From assembly GCF_019430885.1 (NCBI RefSeq), contig NZ_JAHYBZ010000016.1, positions 1-57,237 on the forward strand: a DNA stretch of 57,237 nt. Direction: 5' to 3'. Under the pieces are notes generated by a model, which was not told the DNA's origin, did no database searches, and saw only the letters and a program-made list of their open reading frames with translations. Each line of letters opens with the position of its first letter. Position 1 is the first letter of the stretch. Below, piece after piece: positions 1 through 7,882 of the stretch. Made by a program: the position numbers and the translations under genes. This stretch comes from Roseomonas alba. Its GTDB lineage: Bacteria > Pseudomonadota > Alphaproteobacteria > Acetobacterales > Acetobacteraceae.

Positions 1-1037
1 GGGGCCGGGGCCGGGCGGAGGGCGGGGGCGAAGGGCGCGGGCACCGCCGGCGTCACCGCAGCCGGCGGCAGCGCCACCGACCCGCCGAGCCCCGGCAGCA
101 CGGTCGCGGGGGCCAGGCTGCGCGGGGAGGAATCCGCGGCGGGCGCCGTCGGGGATGGCGGCAGCATCAGCGGCCCGCCGAGACCGGGCAGCGTCGCGCT
201 GGACCCGAGGCCGCGGGGCTCGTCTGGCGGCGGCGCTGCCACGGCGCTGGTCACGCCGGTGGCGACCGGCAGCATGGCCGCGGCGCCTAGCAGCGCGCGC
301 AGGCGCGGCTCGAAGACCCAGGCCGCGGCGCCGAGGGCAGTCAGCAGCAGCACGGCCAGCAACGCGAGGATGAGGGCGGGTCGCTTGGACGACGGCGCCG
401 GGCTCGCGGCCTGGCGGGCCGGTGCGGCGGCACGCGGGGCTGCGGCCGCGGCAAGCATAGGGGCGGCCCGGCCCGGCGCGTCAGGGGGCGGCCCGGCATG
501 GCGCGGTGGCGACATGGCCAGTTGCCCACCACCCGGCGGCGGCCCGGCCGGTCGACCATGGGCGGCCGCATGCGACGCACGCGCCGCCGCCACCAGCGCC
601 GCCGCCTGGGCGCGCGGGATCTCGATGGTCGCATCGGCCGCCAAAGCGAGCCGCACCCCGGCGACCAGCGCATCGACATGCTGGGCAAAGGGCGGGGGGA
701 AAATGTTCAGCCAATGCGCGCCCGCAAGATGCAGCCGCAGCGCGCCGCCCGGCTGGCAATCCTCGATGCGCACCGGCACCAGGGCGAGGGATTGCGAGAC
801 TGCGGTGACGACCTCATTCCTGACATGCACGGAATTGGCGGTACTGCGGGACAGGATCAGCACCATGGCATGGGCGCGGCCGATCGCCGTCAGGATCGCC
901 TCGCCCCAATCCGCCCCGGCCGGGACGTCGCGGGGGGCGATCCAGCAGCGGATGCCACGCGACTCCAACGCCGCGCACACCGCATCCGCAGCGGCGCGGT
1001 CGGGCGACGCGTAGCTGAGAAATACGTCATGCGGCAT
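1..1037 (-). CDS. TIR-domain membrane protein with proline-rich C-terminal part (3' end outside window)
   Basis: The minus-strand reading frame starts with ATG at 1037 and stays open to the window edge (at least 345 codons, no stop seen), so it is partial. Residues 1-130 are a TIR domain: it opens MPHDVFLSYAS, continues through GIRCWIAPRDVPAG near residue 30 and reaches SRSTANSVHVRNEV at 63-76, where Glu75 sits at the place of the NADase catalytic Glu of TIR enzymes. An Ala/Pro-rich linker follows, then one hydrophobic segment of about 20 residues near residue 230, then an Ala/Pro-rich tail with two copies of a LPGLGG..LPP motif. The likely topology is a cytoplasmic TIR domain, one membrane pass and an outside tail. 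It diverges from a cyclase-like gene at 1306. Whether it cleaves NAD or only mediates contacts cannot be told. Confidence 0.85.
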   Translation of the reverse strand, partial: MPHDVFLSYASPDRAAADAVCAALESRGIRCWIAPRDVPAGADWGEAILTAIGRAHAMVLILSRSTANSVHVRNEVVTAVSQSLALVPVRIEDCQPGGALRLHLAGAHWLNIFPPPFAQHVDALVAGVRLALAADATIEIPRAQAAALVAAARASHAAAHGRPAGPPPGGGQLAMSPPRHAGPPPDAPGRAAPMLAAAAAPRAAAPARQAASPAPSSKRPALILALLAVLLLTALGAAAWVFEPRLRALLGAAAMLPVATGVTSAVAAPPPDEPRGLGSSATLPGLGGPLMLPPSPTAPAADSSPRSLAPATVLPGLGGSVALPPAAVTPAVPAPFAPALRPAPA

Positions 1038-1100
1038 GGGCGGCGTCCGGAACGAATGCCTTCTGGCACAGCCCGCGCCGGGACGCCATGCACAGAGAGT

Positions 1101-1234
1101 CTGTCCTGAAAGACGCCTTGAGGCGACTTTCAAGGTACGGCACCGGCCCACACCCCCACCCGGCCACCCAATTCAGCATACTGTCGTTGGGTGGCCGGGT
1201 GGGGGTGTGGGCCGGTGCCGGGCTTTCAAGACAG
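1101..1234. repeat. Perfect 34-bp inverted repeat with flanking 8-bp direct repeats in a divergent intergenic region
   Basis: Arms 1138-1171 and 1187-1220 are exact reverse complements (34 bp) around a 15-nt loop (1172-1186). CTTTCAAG occurs on both sides (1127-1134 and 1223-1230), like a target-site duplication. A second, competing pairing exists: 1105-1112 can pair with 1127-1134 (a small hairpin with stem CGCC/GGCG inside), or 1101-1112 can pair with 1223-1234 (11 of 12), which would enclose the long hairpin. The 268-bp gap between the TIR gene and the cyclase-like gene is mostly this element. No U-tract follows the stem, so it is not a classical terminator. It may be a MITE-like insertion or a regulatory structure. 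Confidence 0.85.
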
Positions 1235-1305
1235 GCTCCGAGGCACAGATTGCCCGCCCCCCGGGCAGCCTTCTAGGATCGCATCGATCCGCGCGTCAGG
1301 AACTC

Positions 1306-3027
1306 ATGTCCGACCCACTTGCGGAGGTCCTGGCCCTGGAGGCGGAGGGCCTCCTCCTTTCCGCCCATGACAGGGCCATGGCCGCCCTGTCCGAACGCCC
1401 GGACGACCCCGCGCTGCGCTATCGCGCCACGCTGACCATCGCGCGGGCGGGGGCGACAAGCCGCGCGCTCGACCTGTTCCACCAGCTCCGACTCGATGCC
1501 GAGCCGGATCCCGAAATCGCTGCGCTCGGCGCGCGGCTGATCAAGGACCAGGCCTTCGAGCAGCCGGCGGCCGTCCGCGGACCTCTGCTGGCCGACGCGG
1601 CGCGGCGCTATGGCGACCTGTGGCGTCGCGGCGGCGGCGGATGGCATGGCGTGAACGCCGCCGCCCTGCTGCTGCTCGGCGGCGACCGGACCGCCGCCAC
1701 TGCCATCGCCGAGGAGGTGCTGCGCAACCATCGTGATTCCGGCGACTACTGGTCGGCCGCGACGGAAGCCGAGGCGCTGCTCATCGCCGGACGCGAGATC
1801 GGCGCCCGCCGCGCGCTCGAGGAAGCGGAGGCGCGCGCCGGGTCGGACCTGTCCGCCCGGGCCACCACGCGCCGGCAATTGCGGCGGGAGGCGGCGGCGC
1901 TGGGCGTCTCGCCCTCCATCGTCGATGCGCTGCGCATCCCCTCGGTGCTGCACTACACCGGCCACATGCCGAAGCCGGGACAGGACGATCCGGCGATCGA
2001 GGGGCTGATCGGCGCGACGCTCGATGCCGCCATCGCCGCCCAGCATGTCGGCATGGCCTTCGGCGGCCTGGCGGCGGGGCTCGACATCCTGGCGGTCGAG
2101 GCGCTGCTGCGCGCCGGCGTCGTCCCGACCGTGGTGCTGCCCTGTGACCCCGACACCTATGAGGCCGATTCGGTCGTCCCGGCAGGCGAGCGCTGGGTGC
2201 CGCGCTACCGCGCCCTGCTCGACCGGGTCCGCATCCAGCAACTGGACGAACGGCCCTTCCCCGGCGACGACCTGCACTTGGCCATGGCGGCGCGGCGGGC
2301 GATGGGCCTCGCCCGGCTGCATGCCCGGCACCGCGATGGCGAGGCCTTGCAGGTCGCGGCCTGGGACCGTGTGCCCTCGCGCGGGGCGGCGGGGACCGGA
2401 GCGGATGTCACGGCCTGGACCACGGCCGGCGGGAAGTCGCTCTTCCTCGGCTGGCCCTGGCCGCGCAACGGCAGCGCCGAACCGCCGCCGGAGCCGCGCC
2501 GCACCCCCATGGCCGTGCTGTTCGGCGACCTGCCGCGCTTCAGCGCGCTGGACGACCTCGGCTTCGCGAAATTCTACGAAGGCCCCTGGGCCGCGATGGG
2601 GGCGGCGCTGGACCGCTATCCCTCCACCTATCGGAACGCCTGGGGCGATGCGGTGCAGATCACGTTCGACGAGGTGACCACGGCCGCCGCCTGCGCCTTC
2701 GACATGCGCGCGGCGCTGGAAGGTCAGGACCCACCCATCCATCCCCGCTTCGCGCTGGATTTCGGCCCCATGCTGCCGGTCTATGATGCGGTGCAGCTCG
2801 TGACGAAGACCTCCGGTCGCGCCATGACGCGCGCGGCGCGGATCGAGCCCGTGACACCCCCGGGCCGCATCTTCGCCACCGAGGCCTTCGCCTGCGAGGT
2901 GGCGCTGCTGCCCCCCGGGGCGGGGCTGGCCTGCGACTATGCCGGCCGTATTCCCACGGCCAAGGCTTTCGGCTCCCTGCCGCTCTATGCGCTGCGGCGC
3001 GCCGGTTTCGAGGAGGACAGGACTTGA
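1306..3027 (+). CDS. TPR / Rossmann (SLOG-like) / degenerate class III nucleotide cyclase protein
   Basis: This 573-residue protein starts at ATG 1306; the frame is open further upstream, but that stretch runs through the hairpin region. Residues 1-210 are helical TPR-like sequence (the TRAF-binding/DUF4071-like arrangement often found with cyclase homologues). Residues 219-290 contain GHMP, then GGLAAGLDILAVEALL and a hydrophobic strand ending in LPC, resembling SLOG/LOG-type Rossmann nucleotide-binding domains. Residues 402-560 resemble a class III cyclase: metal Asp in FGD (Asp408) and GD (Asp448) are kept, but the canonical VNxAAR motif reads MTRAAR, so the catalytic Asn is Thr508 while Arg512 remains. 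It is therefore probably weakly active or a binding domain. Its stop overlaps the TTG start of the CRP-family gene, so the two are translationally coupled. Confidence 0.75.
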   Translation: MSDPLAEVLALEAEGLLLSAHDRAMAALSERPDDPALRYRATLTIARAGATSRALDLFHQLRLDAEPDPEIAALGARLIKDQAFEQPAAVRGPLLADAARRYGDLWRRGGGGWHGVNAAALLLLGGDRTAATAIAEEVLRNHRDSGDYWSAATEAEALLIAGREIGARRALEEAEARAGSDLSARATTRRQLRREAAALGVSPSIVDALRIPSVLHYTGHMPKPGQDDPAIEGLIGATLDAAIAAQHVGMAFGGLAAGLDILAVEALLRAGVVPTVVLPCDPDTYEADSVVPAGERWVPRYRALLDRVRIQQLDERPFPGDDLHLAMAARRAMGLARLHARHRDGEALQVAAWDRVPSRGAAGTGADVTAWTTAGGKSLFLGWPWPRNGSAEPPPEPRRTPMAVLFGDLPRFSALDDLGFAKFYEGPWAAMGAALDRYPSTYRNAWGDAVQITFDEVTTAAACAFDMRAALEGQDPPIHPRFALDFGPMLPVYDAVQLVTKTSGRAMTRAARIEPVTPPGRIFATEAFACEVALLPPGAGLACDYAGRIPTAKAFGSLPLYALRRAGFEEDRT

Positions 3028-3743
3028 GCGACCCCCGCCTCGCCGAGGATCTCGGCCGCATGACATTGTTCCGCGACCTGTCCGCCGAGGCCCTGGCGCG
3101 CCTGGCCGACAGCGCGCGTCGCATCGCACCGGCCGATGGCGCGCCGCTGTTTGCCCAGGGCGACGCGCCGGATGCCGTCTATGCCGTGCTGGAGGGCCGC
3201 GGCCGCGTGCGCGTCGGCGCCCCCGACAGCGCGGCCAAGCGCCTGATGGTCGAGGTGTTCCGCACCGGCGACATCTTCGGCGAGATCGGCGTGCTGGACG
3301 GCGCCACGCGCAGTGCCGATGCGCTCGTGCAGGGCGAGGTGAAGCTCGCCCGCATCCCCGCCGCCACCTTCCTCGAGGTCGCGGAGAGCGAGCCGGCGCT
3401 TGGCCTCGCGCTGGCGCGCATGCTCTCCGCGCGCCTGCGGCGCACCTTCGGGCTGTTGCAGGATGCGACCTTCGCGCCGCTGGAGGTCCGCCTCGCCCGC
3501 CAGGTGATCTATCTGCTGAAGACCGACAGCGTGAAGACCGATCGCGGGGTGCGGCTCGCCGCGCGGTTCCGGCAGGGGGACCTCGCCGACCTGCTCGGCG
3601 CGACGACGCGCAGCATCATCTCGATCCTGAATGCCTGGCGCGGGTCGAACCTGGTTTCCTACGACACGGAGAAGGCGTTTCTCTTCGTGCTGGACGAGGC
3701 CGGGCTCACCGCCGTCGCGGCGGGGCCGCGGGACGGGGCATGA
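3024..3743 (+). CDS. CRP/FNR-family transcription regulator
   Basis: A 239-residue protein. The start is TTG at 3024, overlapping the upstream stop by 4 nt, with an AGGAGG ribosome site about ten bases before it. Residues 15-125 form a cyclic-nucleotide-binding beta-barrel. The phosphate-cassette region reads FGEIGVLDGATRSADA and keeps the Glu (87), Arg (96) and Ser (97) that contact cAMP in true CRP; no FNR-type iron-sulfur cysteines are present. Residues 150-225 hold a winged helix with recognition-helix text GATTRSIISILNAW. Coupling to the cyclase-like gene suggests a sensor/regulator pair responding to a nucleotide. Ligand and targets are inference. Confidence 0.85.
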   Translation: MSDPRLAEDLGRMTLFRDLSAEALARLADSARRIAPADGAPLFAQGDAPDAVYAVLEGRGRVRVGAPDSAAKRLMVEVFRTGDIFGEIGVLDGATRSADALVQGEVKLARIPAATFLEVAESEPALGLALARMLSARLRRTFGLLQDATFAPLEVRLARQVIYLLKTDSVKTDRGVRLAARFRQGDLADLLGATTRSIISILNAWRGSNLVSYDTEKAFLFVLDEAGLTAVAAGPRDGA

Positions 3744-3789
3744 AGCATTTCGCACCGCCGTGCCACCGGCCGTGACACACTTGACGGCG

Positions 3790-4449
3790 ATGACGCGTCA
3801 CCTTCCCCTGGCCGCCGCGCTGATGCTGGCGACCCTGCCTGCCCTGGCCGACCTGCCGACGGCCAAGCCGCCGCCGGCCGAACCGAATCGGCGCGTGCTG
3901 CAGGTGGAACTGCCGACCGACAAGCCGCCGCCGGCCGAGCTGACCGCCGCAGACATCCCCGGCCCGGCCTGCACGCCGGCCCACCAGGCATTGATCGACG
4001 ATGCGCTGGCGGAGGCGCAGGAGCGCCTCGCCAAGGCCCTCCGCCTCGTGCGCGACCAGCCGGACCATCCGCATGTCACGCGGTGGTTCGGCTCCGCGCC
4101 GCGCAAGACCATCGCCATCACGCTGGAACTGACGGCGGCGCGGCTGGCCGATACCTCGGGCCTGAACATCCGCTGCAACGACCCGGCCGGCTGCCCGGGC
4201 GGGCGCTTCGCCTATGCGCGGGAACGCGACCTGGTGCTGGGGCTCTGCCCGCCCTACTTCCGCGCGCGGATGGATGGGACCGACGCCCGCTGGGGCATCC
4301 TGATCCATGAGGGGTCGCACATCGCCGCCAATACGCGCGATCACGCCTACCGGCCGAACGGCGCGCTGGTGCTGGCGAAGGAGAACGCGGCGCGCGCGGC
4401 GGAGAACGCAGACAATTACGAGTATTTCGTCGAGACGTTGCCGCGGTGA
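3790..4449 (+). CDS. Secreted M35-like (aspzincin) zinc metallopeptidase
   Basis: This 219-residue protein starts at ATG 3790. A signal peptide ends near residue 19 (MLATLPALA). The mature N-terminus carries two copies of an LPTxKPPPAE motif. In the C-terminal half HEGSH (HExxH zinc site) is followed by RDHAY, matching the aspzincin pattern in which an Asp is the third zinc ligand (lysine-specific endopeptidase / deuterolysin, M35). Several Cys may form disulfides (the N-terminal PACTP, then IRCNDPAGCPGG and LGLCPP). It is 46 nt from the CRP gene stop and may be co-transcribed, though it has its own signal. The substrate is unknown. Confidence 0.75.
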   Translation: MTRHLPLAAALMLATLPALADLPTAKPPPAEPNRRVLQVELPTDKPPPAELTAADIPGPACTPAHQALIDDALAEAQERLAKALRLVRDQPDHPHVTRWFGSAPRKTIAITLELTAARLADTSGLNIRCNDPAGCPGGRFAYARERDLVLGLCPPYFRARMDGTDARWGILIHEGSHIAANTRDHAYRPNGALVLAKENAARAAENADNYEYFVETLPR

Positions 4450-4527
4450 AGGCGACGGAGAGGGGCGTTGCCTTTCCCTGGTAGCTGCCGACAGCCTTCC
4501 TGAAGTCCGGGCGGTGAGGTGGCCATC

Positions 4528-4757
4528 GGAGGGGCTCTGCCCCTCCGAACCACCCCGCCAGGATGCTGGGCATCCTGGACCGCAGTCTTCTGGTGCCGGG
4601 CAGAATGGCCTTACCGCCCCCGCCAAGCCCGCTTCCGTGCGCAGGAGTGGGTCTCGACGCCATTTCTGACAGTCGCGCGCCGCGCCAAGTGACGGTTTCC
4701 AAAGGCCCTGTGGCCTTTGGTGGGATGGCTTGGAGGGGCAAAGCCCCTCCAATTCCG
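4528..4757. repeat. Composite double-hairpin repeat, copy 1
   Basis: The right half (4685-4756) holds hairpin A, AAAGGCC-CTGT-GGCCTTT, then hairpin B, GGAGGGGC-AAA-GCCCCTCC. The left half (4528-4604) is the same module in reverse orientation: hairpin B is intact, but the hairpin A position now reads CCAGGATG-CTGGG-CATCCTGG, so pairing is kept with different bases. A core of about 80 bp lies between. A further degenerate hairpin-B-like sequence is near 4457-4478. The 400-bp gap 4450-4849, between convergent genes, contains nothing else I recognise. Confidence 0.85.
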
Positions 4758-4849
4758 CAGCGACGGCACGCCACTCACCAAGGCTCTTCGGCTTTCGCCA
4801 GGGGGAAGCCATCAGCCTCGCCAGGAACGCCCGCGCACGGCTCCTCCAC

Positions 4850-6004
4850 TCAACCCGCCCGTGGCTTCAGCCCATACAGCGCCACCAGCGCCGCGATGCC
4901 GAGTCCCGCCGTCAGCAGCAGCGACCCGGTCCCGTAGGCATCCACTAGCAGCCCGAAGAAATACGGCGCGAAGGCCTGCGTCGCCCGCGCCGGCGCCGTA
5001 ATCAGCCCTTGCCGCTGCCCGTAACCTACCGGCCCGAACAGCGCGAGCGGCAGCGTCCCGCGCGTGATGGTCAGCATGCCGTTGCCAGCGCCATGGATCA
5101 GCACGAAGACCGCGGCCATCGGCGCCCCACCCGCGAAGAGCACCGCCACGGCCACCGGATGCGCCACCACCGCGATGCGTGCCGAGACCAACGGATCGAC
5201 CCCCCGCAGGAAGCCGAACTCAAGGATCCGCGCGCCCACCTGTGCCGGGCCGAGCAACGCGCCCGCGGCCACCGCCGCCGCCGCCGTCGTCCCTGCCGCC
5301 TGCAACAGCCCCGGCAGATGCGCACCCAGCGCCGAGGCGCTGAACCCCGCCGCCGCCAGCACGAAGGCTAACAACGCCATGTCAGCGAAGCGCGGCGCCG
5401 GCCCCGTCTCGGCGCTCGCCGCGGCGGCCCGCTTCTCAGGCGGCGGCACCGGCGGCAGGAGGAATCGGTTCAGCGGCAGCCCCAGCACGATCTGCAAAGC
5501 CGCCCAACCGAGACAGGCGCCCCGCCACCCCCATTCAGCCTCCATCAGCGCCGAGGTCGGCCAGCCCACCGTGCTCGCGAATCCGGCGATGAGCGTGATG
5601 CCCGTAATGCTGTTCCGCGCCTCCTTCCCATAGAGGCCGGCGAGCGTTGCGAAGGCGGCGTCATACAGCCCCATCGCCATGGCGACGCCGAGCACCGCCC
5701 AGGCCAGGCAGAAGACCACCAGTCCTGGCGCCAGCCCCATCATGACCAGCCCGACGGCGAAGACGACATTGGACAGCGCCAGCACGTCGCGCCCGCCGCG
5801 CTGGTCGATCGCCCGGCCCGCCGCGGGCCCGAGCACCGCCGTCAGCAGCAACGCGACCGAGAAGATGCCGAAGATGGTGGCGCGGGAGACGCCGAACTCG
5901 GCCGCGATCGGCGTCGCGAGGATGGCGGGCAGGTAATAGGACGACCCCCAGGAGAGGGTCTGTGTCGTACCGAGGACGGAAACGGTGAGAGCGCGACTGG
6001 CCAT
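4850..6004 (-). CDS. MFS transporter
   Basis: A 384-residue membrane protein with about 12 hydrophobic segments in two halves and a hydrophilic loop near residue 195 (PPPEKRAAAASAETG). Loop 2-3 has the MFS signature form GRAIDQRGGRDV. This is typical of the major facilitator superfamily; the substrate cannot be read from the sequence. The start is ATG 6004. The gene stands alone on the minus strand and is bracketed by two copies of the composite palindromic repeat (4528-4757 and 6101-6362), so it could have moved as a cassette, although no transposase or terminal duplication is visible. Confidence 0.85.
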   Translation of the reverse strand: MASRALTVSVLGTTQTLSWGSSYYLPAILATPIAAEFGVSRATIFGIFSVALLLTAVLGPAAGRAIDQRGGRDVLALSNVVFAVGLVMMGLAPGLVVFCLAWAVLGVAMAMGLYDAAFATLAGLYGKEARNSITGITLIAGFASTVGWPTSALMEAEWGWRGACLGWAALQIVLGLPLNRFLLPPVPPPEKRAAAASAETGPAPRFADMALLAFVLAAAGFSASALGAHLPGLLQAAGTTAAAAVAAGALLGPAQVGARILEFGFLRGVDPLVSARIAVVAHPVAVAVLFAGGAPMAAVFVLIHGAGNGMLTITRGTLPLALFGPVGYGQRQGLITAPARATQAFAPYFFGLLVDAYGTGSLLLTAGLGIAALVALYGLKPRAG

Positions 6005-6100
6005 TGCGCGCCATGGTCACGCGGCGACGCACGCGCGCCTAGATGGATAAGCGTGAAATTGGAGGAGCCTTGCGTCGCAGCCCGGCGCGCAGGGAGACGG

Positions 6101-6362
6101 AGAGGGGCTTTGCCCCCCTCCGGGCCTCCCCCCACCAAAGGCCACAGGGCCTTTGGAAACCGTCACTTGGTGCCGGGCAAAGCTGTCGGTCTTGAGCATC
6201 GGGTGGCGCGCAGCGCAGCCAGGCCCGATCGCCTGCTGTCGCCGTACCGGGACCGCGCTTCCCTGCTGCTCCTGCCCGGCGTGTACGGCGCCAAGTCAAG
6301 GTTTCCAAAGGCCCTGTGGCCTTTGGTGGGGTGGCTTGGAGGGGCAAAGCCCCTCCAATTCC
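6101..6362. repeat. Composite double-hairpin repeat, copy 2
   Basis: The left half 6101-6178 is in reverse orientation (hairpin B then hairpin A) and the right half 6291-6362 is forward (hairpin A AAAGGCC-CTGT-GGCCTTT, hairpin B GGAGGGGC-AAA-GCCCCTCC). The core is about 112 bp. The inner edges are also inverted: GTGCCGGGC near 6170 against GCCCGGCGT near 6275. The element fills the 371-bp gap between two minus-strand genes, ending 13 bp from the dehydrogenase stop codon, so it would be transcribed at the 3' end of that gene. Confidence 0.88.
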
Positions 6363-6375
6363 ACAGTGCCGCCAC

Positions 6376-7434
6376 TTACCCCAGGCTGCGCCCCAGCGCC
6401 GCCTTGTACCGCGCCGCGACCTGCGGCTTGACCTCCGGGTTGATGATCCGCGGCGGGAAGCGCCCGGCTGCGAAGTCGGAGAACGCCTCCGCCGCGATGC
6501 GCGCGATCATCGACCGGCTTTCATGCGTCACGCCCGCCGTGTGCTGCGTGCAGATCACATTGGCCATGGACAGCAGCGGGTGGTCCGGCGGCGGCGGTTC
6601 CTGTTCCCACACATCAAGGCCGGCGGCGGCGAGGTGCCCGGACTTCAGCGCCTCGACCAGCGCCATCTCGTCGTGGATGGACCCGCGCGCGGTCGTCACC
6701 AGCACCGAGCCGGGCTTCATCGCGGCGAAGGCATTGGCCGCCATCATGGCGCGGCTTTCCGGCGTCAGTGGGCAGTGCAGGGAGACCACGTCGCATTGCG
6801 GCAGCATGGCGGCGAGATCGTCGATCTTCTCCGCCCCACGATCGGCGACGGTCGCCGCATCGACATAGGGGTCGTAGGCGAGGACACGACAATGGAAGGC
6901 GGCGTTCAGCATGGCCGCGGTCCGCGTGCCGACATTGCCGATGCCGACCAGCCCGACCGTCTTGCCGTAGAGGTTGCGGCCCATGAAGTCCTCGCGCCGG
7001 CTGGCACGGCCTTCGCGCATGCCCGCATGGCATTCGCCGAAGCGCTTCAGCAGGGACAGCATCATGCCGACAGCGTGCTCGGCCACGGCTTCCGCATTGC
7101 CGCCGGCCTGGTTGACCACGAGCACGCCCGCGCGCGTGCAGGCCGCTGGCGTGATGGTGTCGTAGCCGGCGCCCTGGGACGCCGCCATCAGCAGGTTGGG
7201 CAGGCGGGCGAGCAGCTCGTCCTGGACATGCATCGGCTTCGGCAACTCGTCGCGCGACGCCTTCACGTAGTAGCCCTGGCAGGTCTCGAGCACCTTGATC
7301 GCCGCGTCCACGCCGTCATCGAGGGTCATGCGCACGATCTCGAGCCCCGGATCCTGCGCCGCGGTGTCGAGGAAGCTCTGATGCGGCACCCGGATCAGGT
7401 AGCCGACGCGGAAACGGGACTGGGATGAAGACAC
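6376..7434 (-). CDS. D-2-hydroxyacid dehydrogenase (phosphoglycerate dehydrogenase-like)
   Basis: I chose the GTG at 7434 (352 residues) because an AGGGG ribosome site precedes it and the family match begins there; longer upstream readings are not protein-like. The Rossmann motif GIGNVG lies near residue 165. The catalytic triad of NAD-dependent 2-hydroxyacid dehydrogenases is visible: Arg in TTARGSIHDE, Glu in LDVWEQEP and His in CTQHTAGVT. The enzyme should interconvert a 2-hydroxyacid and a 2-oxoacid with NAD(P). It sits 68 nt downstream of a small cytochrome c gene on the same strand, and redox coupling between them is possible but unproven. Its exact substrate is not readable. Confidence 0.88.
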   Translation of the reverse strand: MSSSQSRFRVGYLIRVPHQSFLDTAAQDPGLEIVRMTLDDGVDAAIKVLETCQGYYVKASRDELPKPMHVQDELLARLPNLLMAASQGAGYDTITPAACTRAGVLVVNQAGGNAEAVAEHAVGMMLSLLKRFGECHAGMREGRASRREDFMGRNLYGKTVGLVGIGNVGTRTAAMLNAAFHCRVLAYDPYVDAATVADRGAEKIDDLAAMLPQCDVVSLHCPLTPESRAMMAANAFAAMKPGSVLVTTARGSIHDEMALVEALKSGHLAAAGLDVWEQEPPPPDHPLLSMANVICTQHTAGVTHESRSMIARIAAEAFSDFAAGRFPPRIINPEVKPQVAARYKAALGRSLG

Positions 7435-7502
7435 CTGGCGATTTCCCCTCTGGACGTCCCGCCTGGGTAGCGCGGGTTGCAGGGACGCGCCAGACGGGGA
7501 GG

Positions 7503-7823
7503 TCAGCGCCGGAGCGAGAGGAGGTAGGCGATGACGTCGTCCATCTCCTCCCGCGAGAGCTGGTAGTTCGGCATGCGGGGATGCGGCGTCTGAAGGAAGG
7601 CGGCCAGCGCCATGCGGGTCGTGGAGGGCATCGCGGCGACAGCGGCGAAGGCCGGCGCCGCGTCGCTGACCGGGCCCGGACCCTGGGGCGCGATGCGGTG
7701 GCAATTGGCGCACCAGGTCTCGGCCAGGCGCCGGCCGGCGGCGGGGTCACCGGGCTCGGTCTGGGCGAGCGCCGGCAGGGCGGTGCCGGCCAGGAGGATC
7801 AGGGTTGCTGCGAGGCGGCGCAT
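7503..7823 (-). CDS. Small periplasmic c-type cytochrome
   Basis: The protein has 106 residues. A signal peptide is cut after ALPALA (residue 20). The single heme site is CANCH at residues 38-42, and Met84 in HPRMPNY is the likely sixth ligand, as in class I cytochromes c. The start ATG 7823 follows a GGGAGAG ribosome site. It is probably an electron carrier, and the neighbouring dehydrogenase gene on the same strand may be related in function. It is too small to be an oxidase subunit by itself. Confidence 0.9.
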   Translation of the reverse strand: MRRLAATLILLAGTALPALAQTEPGDPAAGRRLAETWCANCHRIAPQGPGPVSDAAPAFAAVAAMPSTTRMALAAFLQTPHPRMPNYQLSREEMDDVIAYLLSLRR

Positions 7824-7882
7824 GGGGACTCTCCCGCGTTCATGCACCAAGTCTGGTCCTTTGCGCGGCATCGCGCTACCGG

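Noticed and set aside
1273..3129. 618-residue antisense reading frame over the cyclase-like gene
   Set aside because: It has low-complexity Arg/Gly/Gln-rich composition caused by reading GC-rich codons in reverse; no motif, and the sense protein has clear domains.
1..3743. Thoeris or CBASS defence system
   Set aside because: A TIR domain is present, but there is no ThsA-type SIR2/SLOG effector pair and no CD-NTase, and the cyclase-like domain is class III and degenerate. It does not match a known defence type.
4528..4757. Insertion sequence ends
   Set aside because: The palindromic repeats enclose no transposase frame, and no terminal duplications are visible; they are better described as REP/MITE-like elements.
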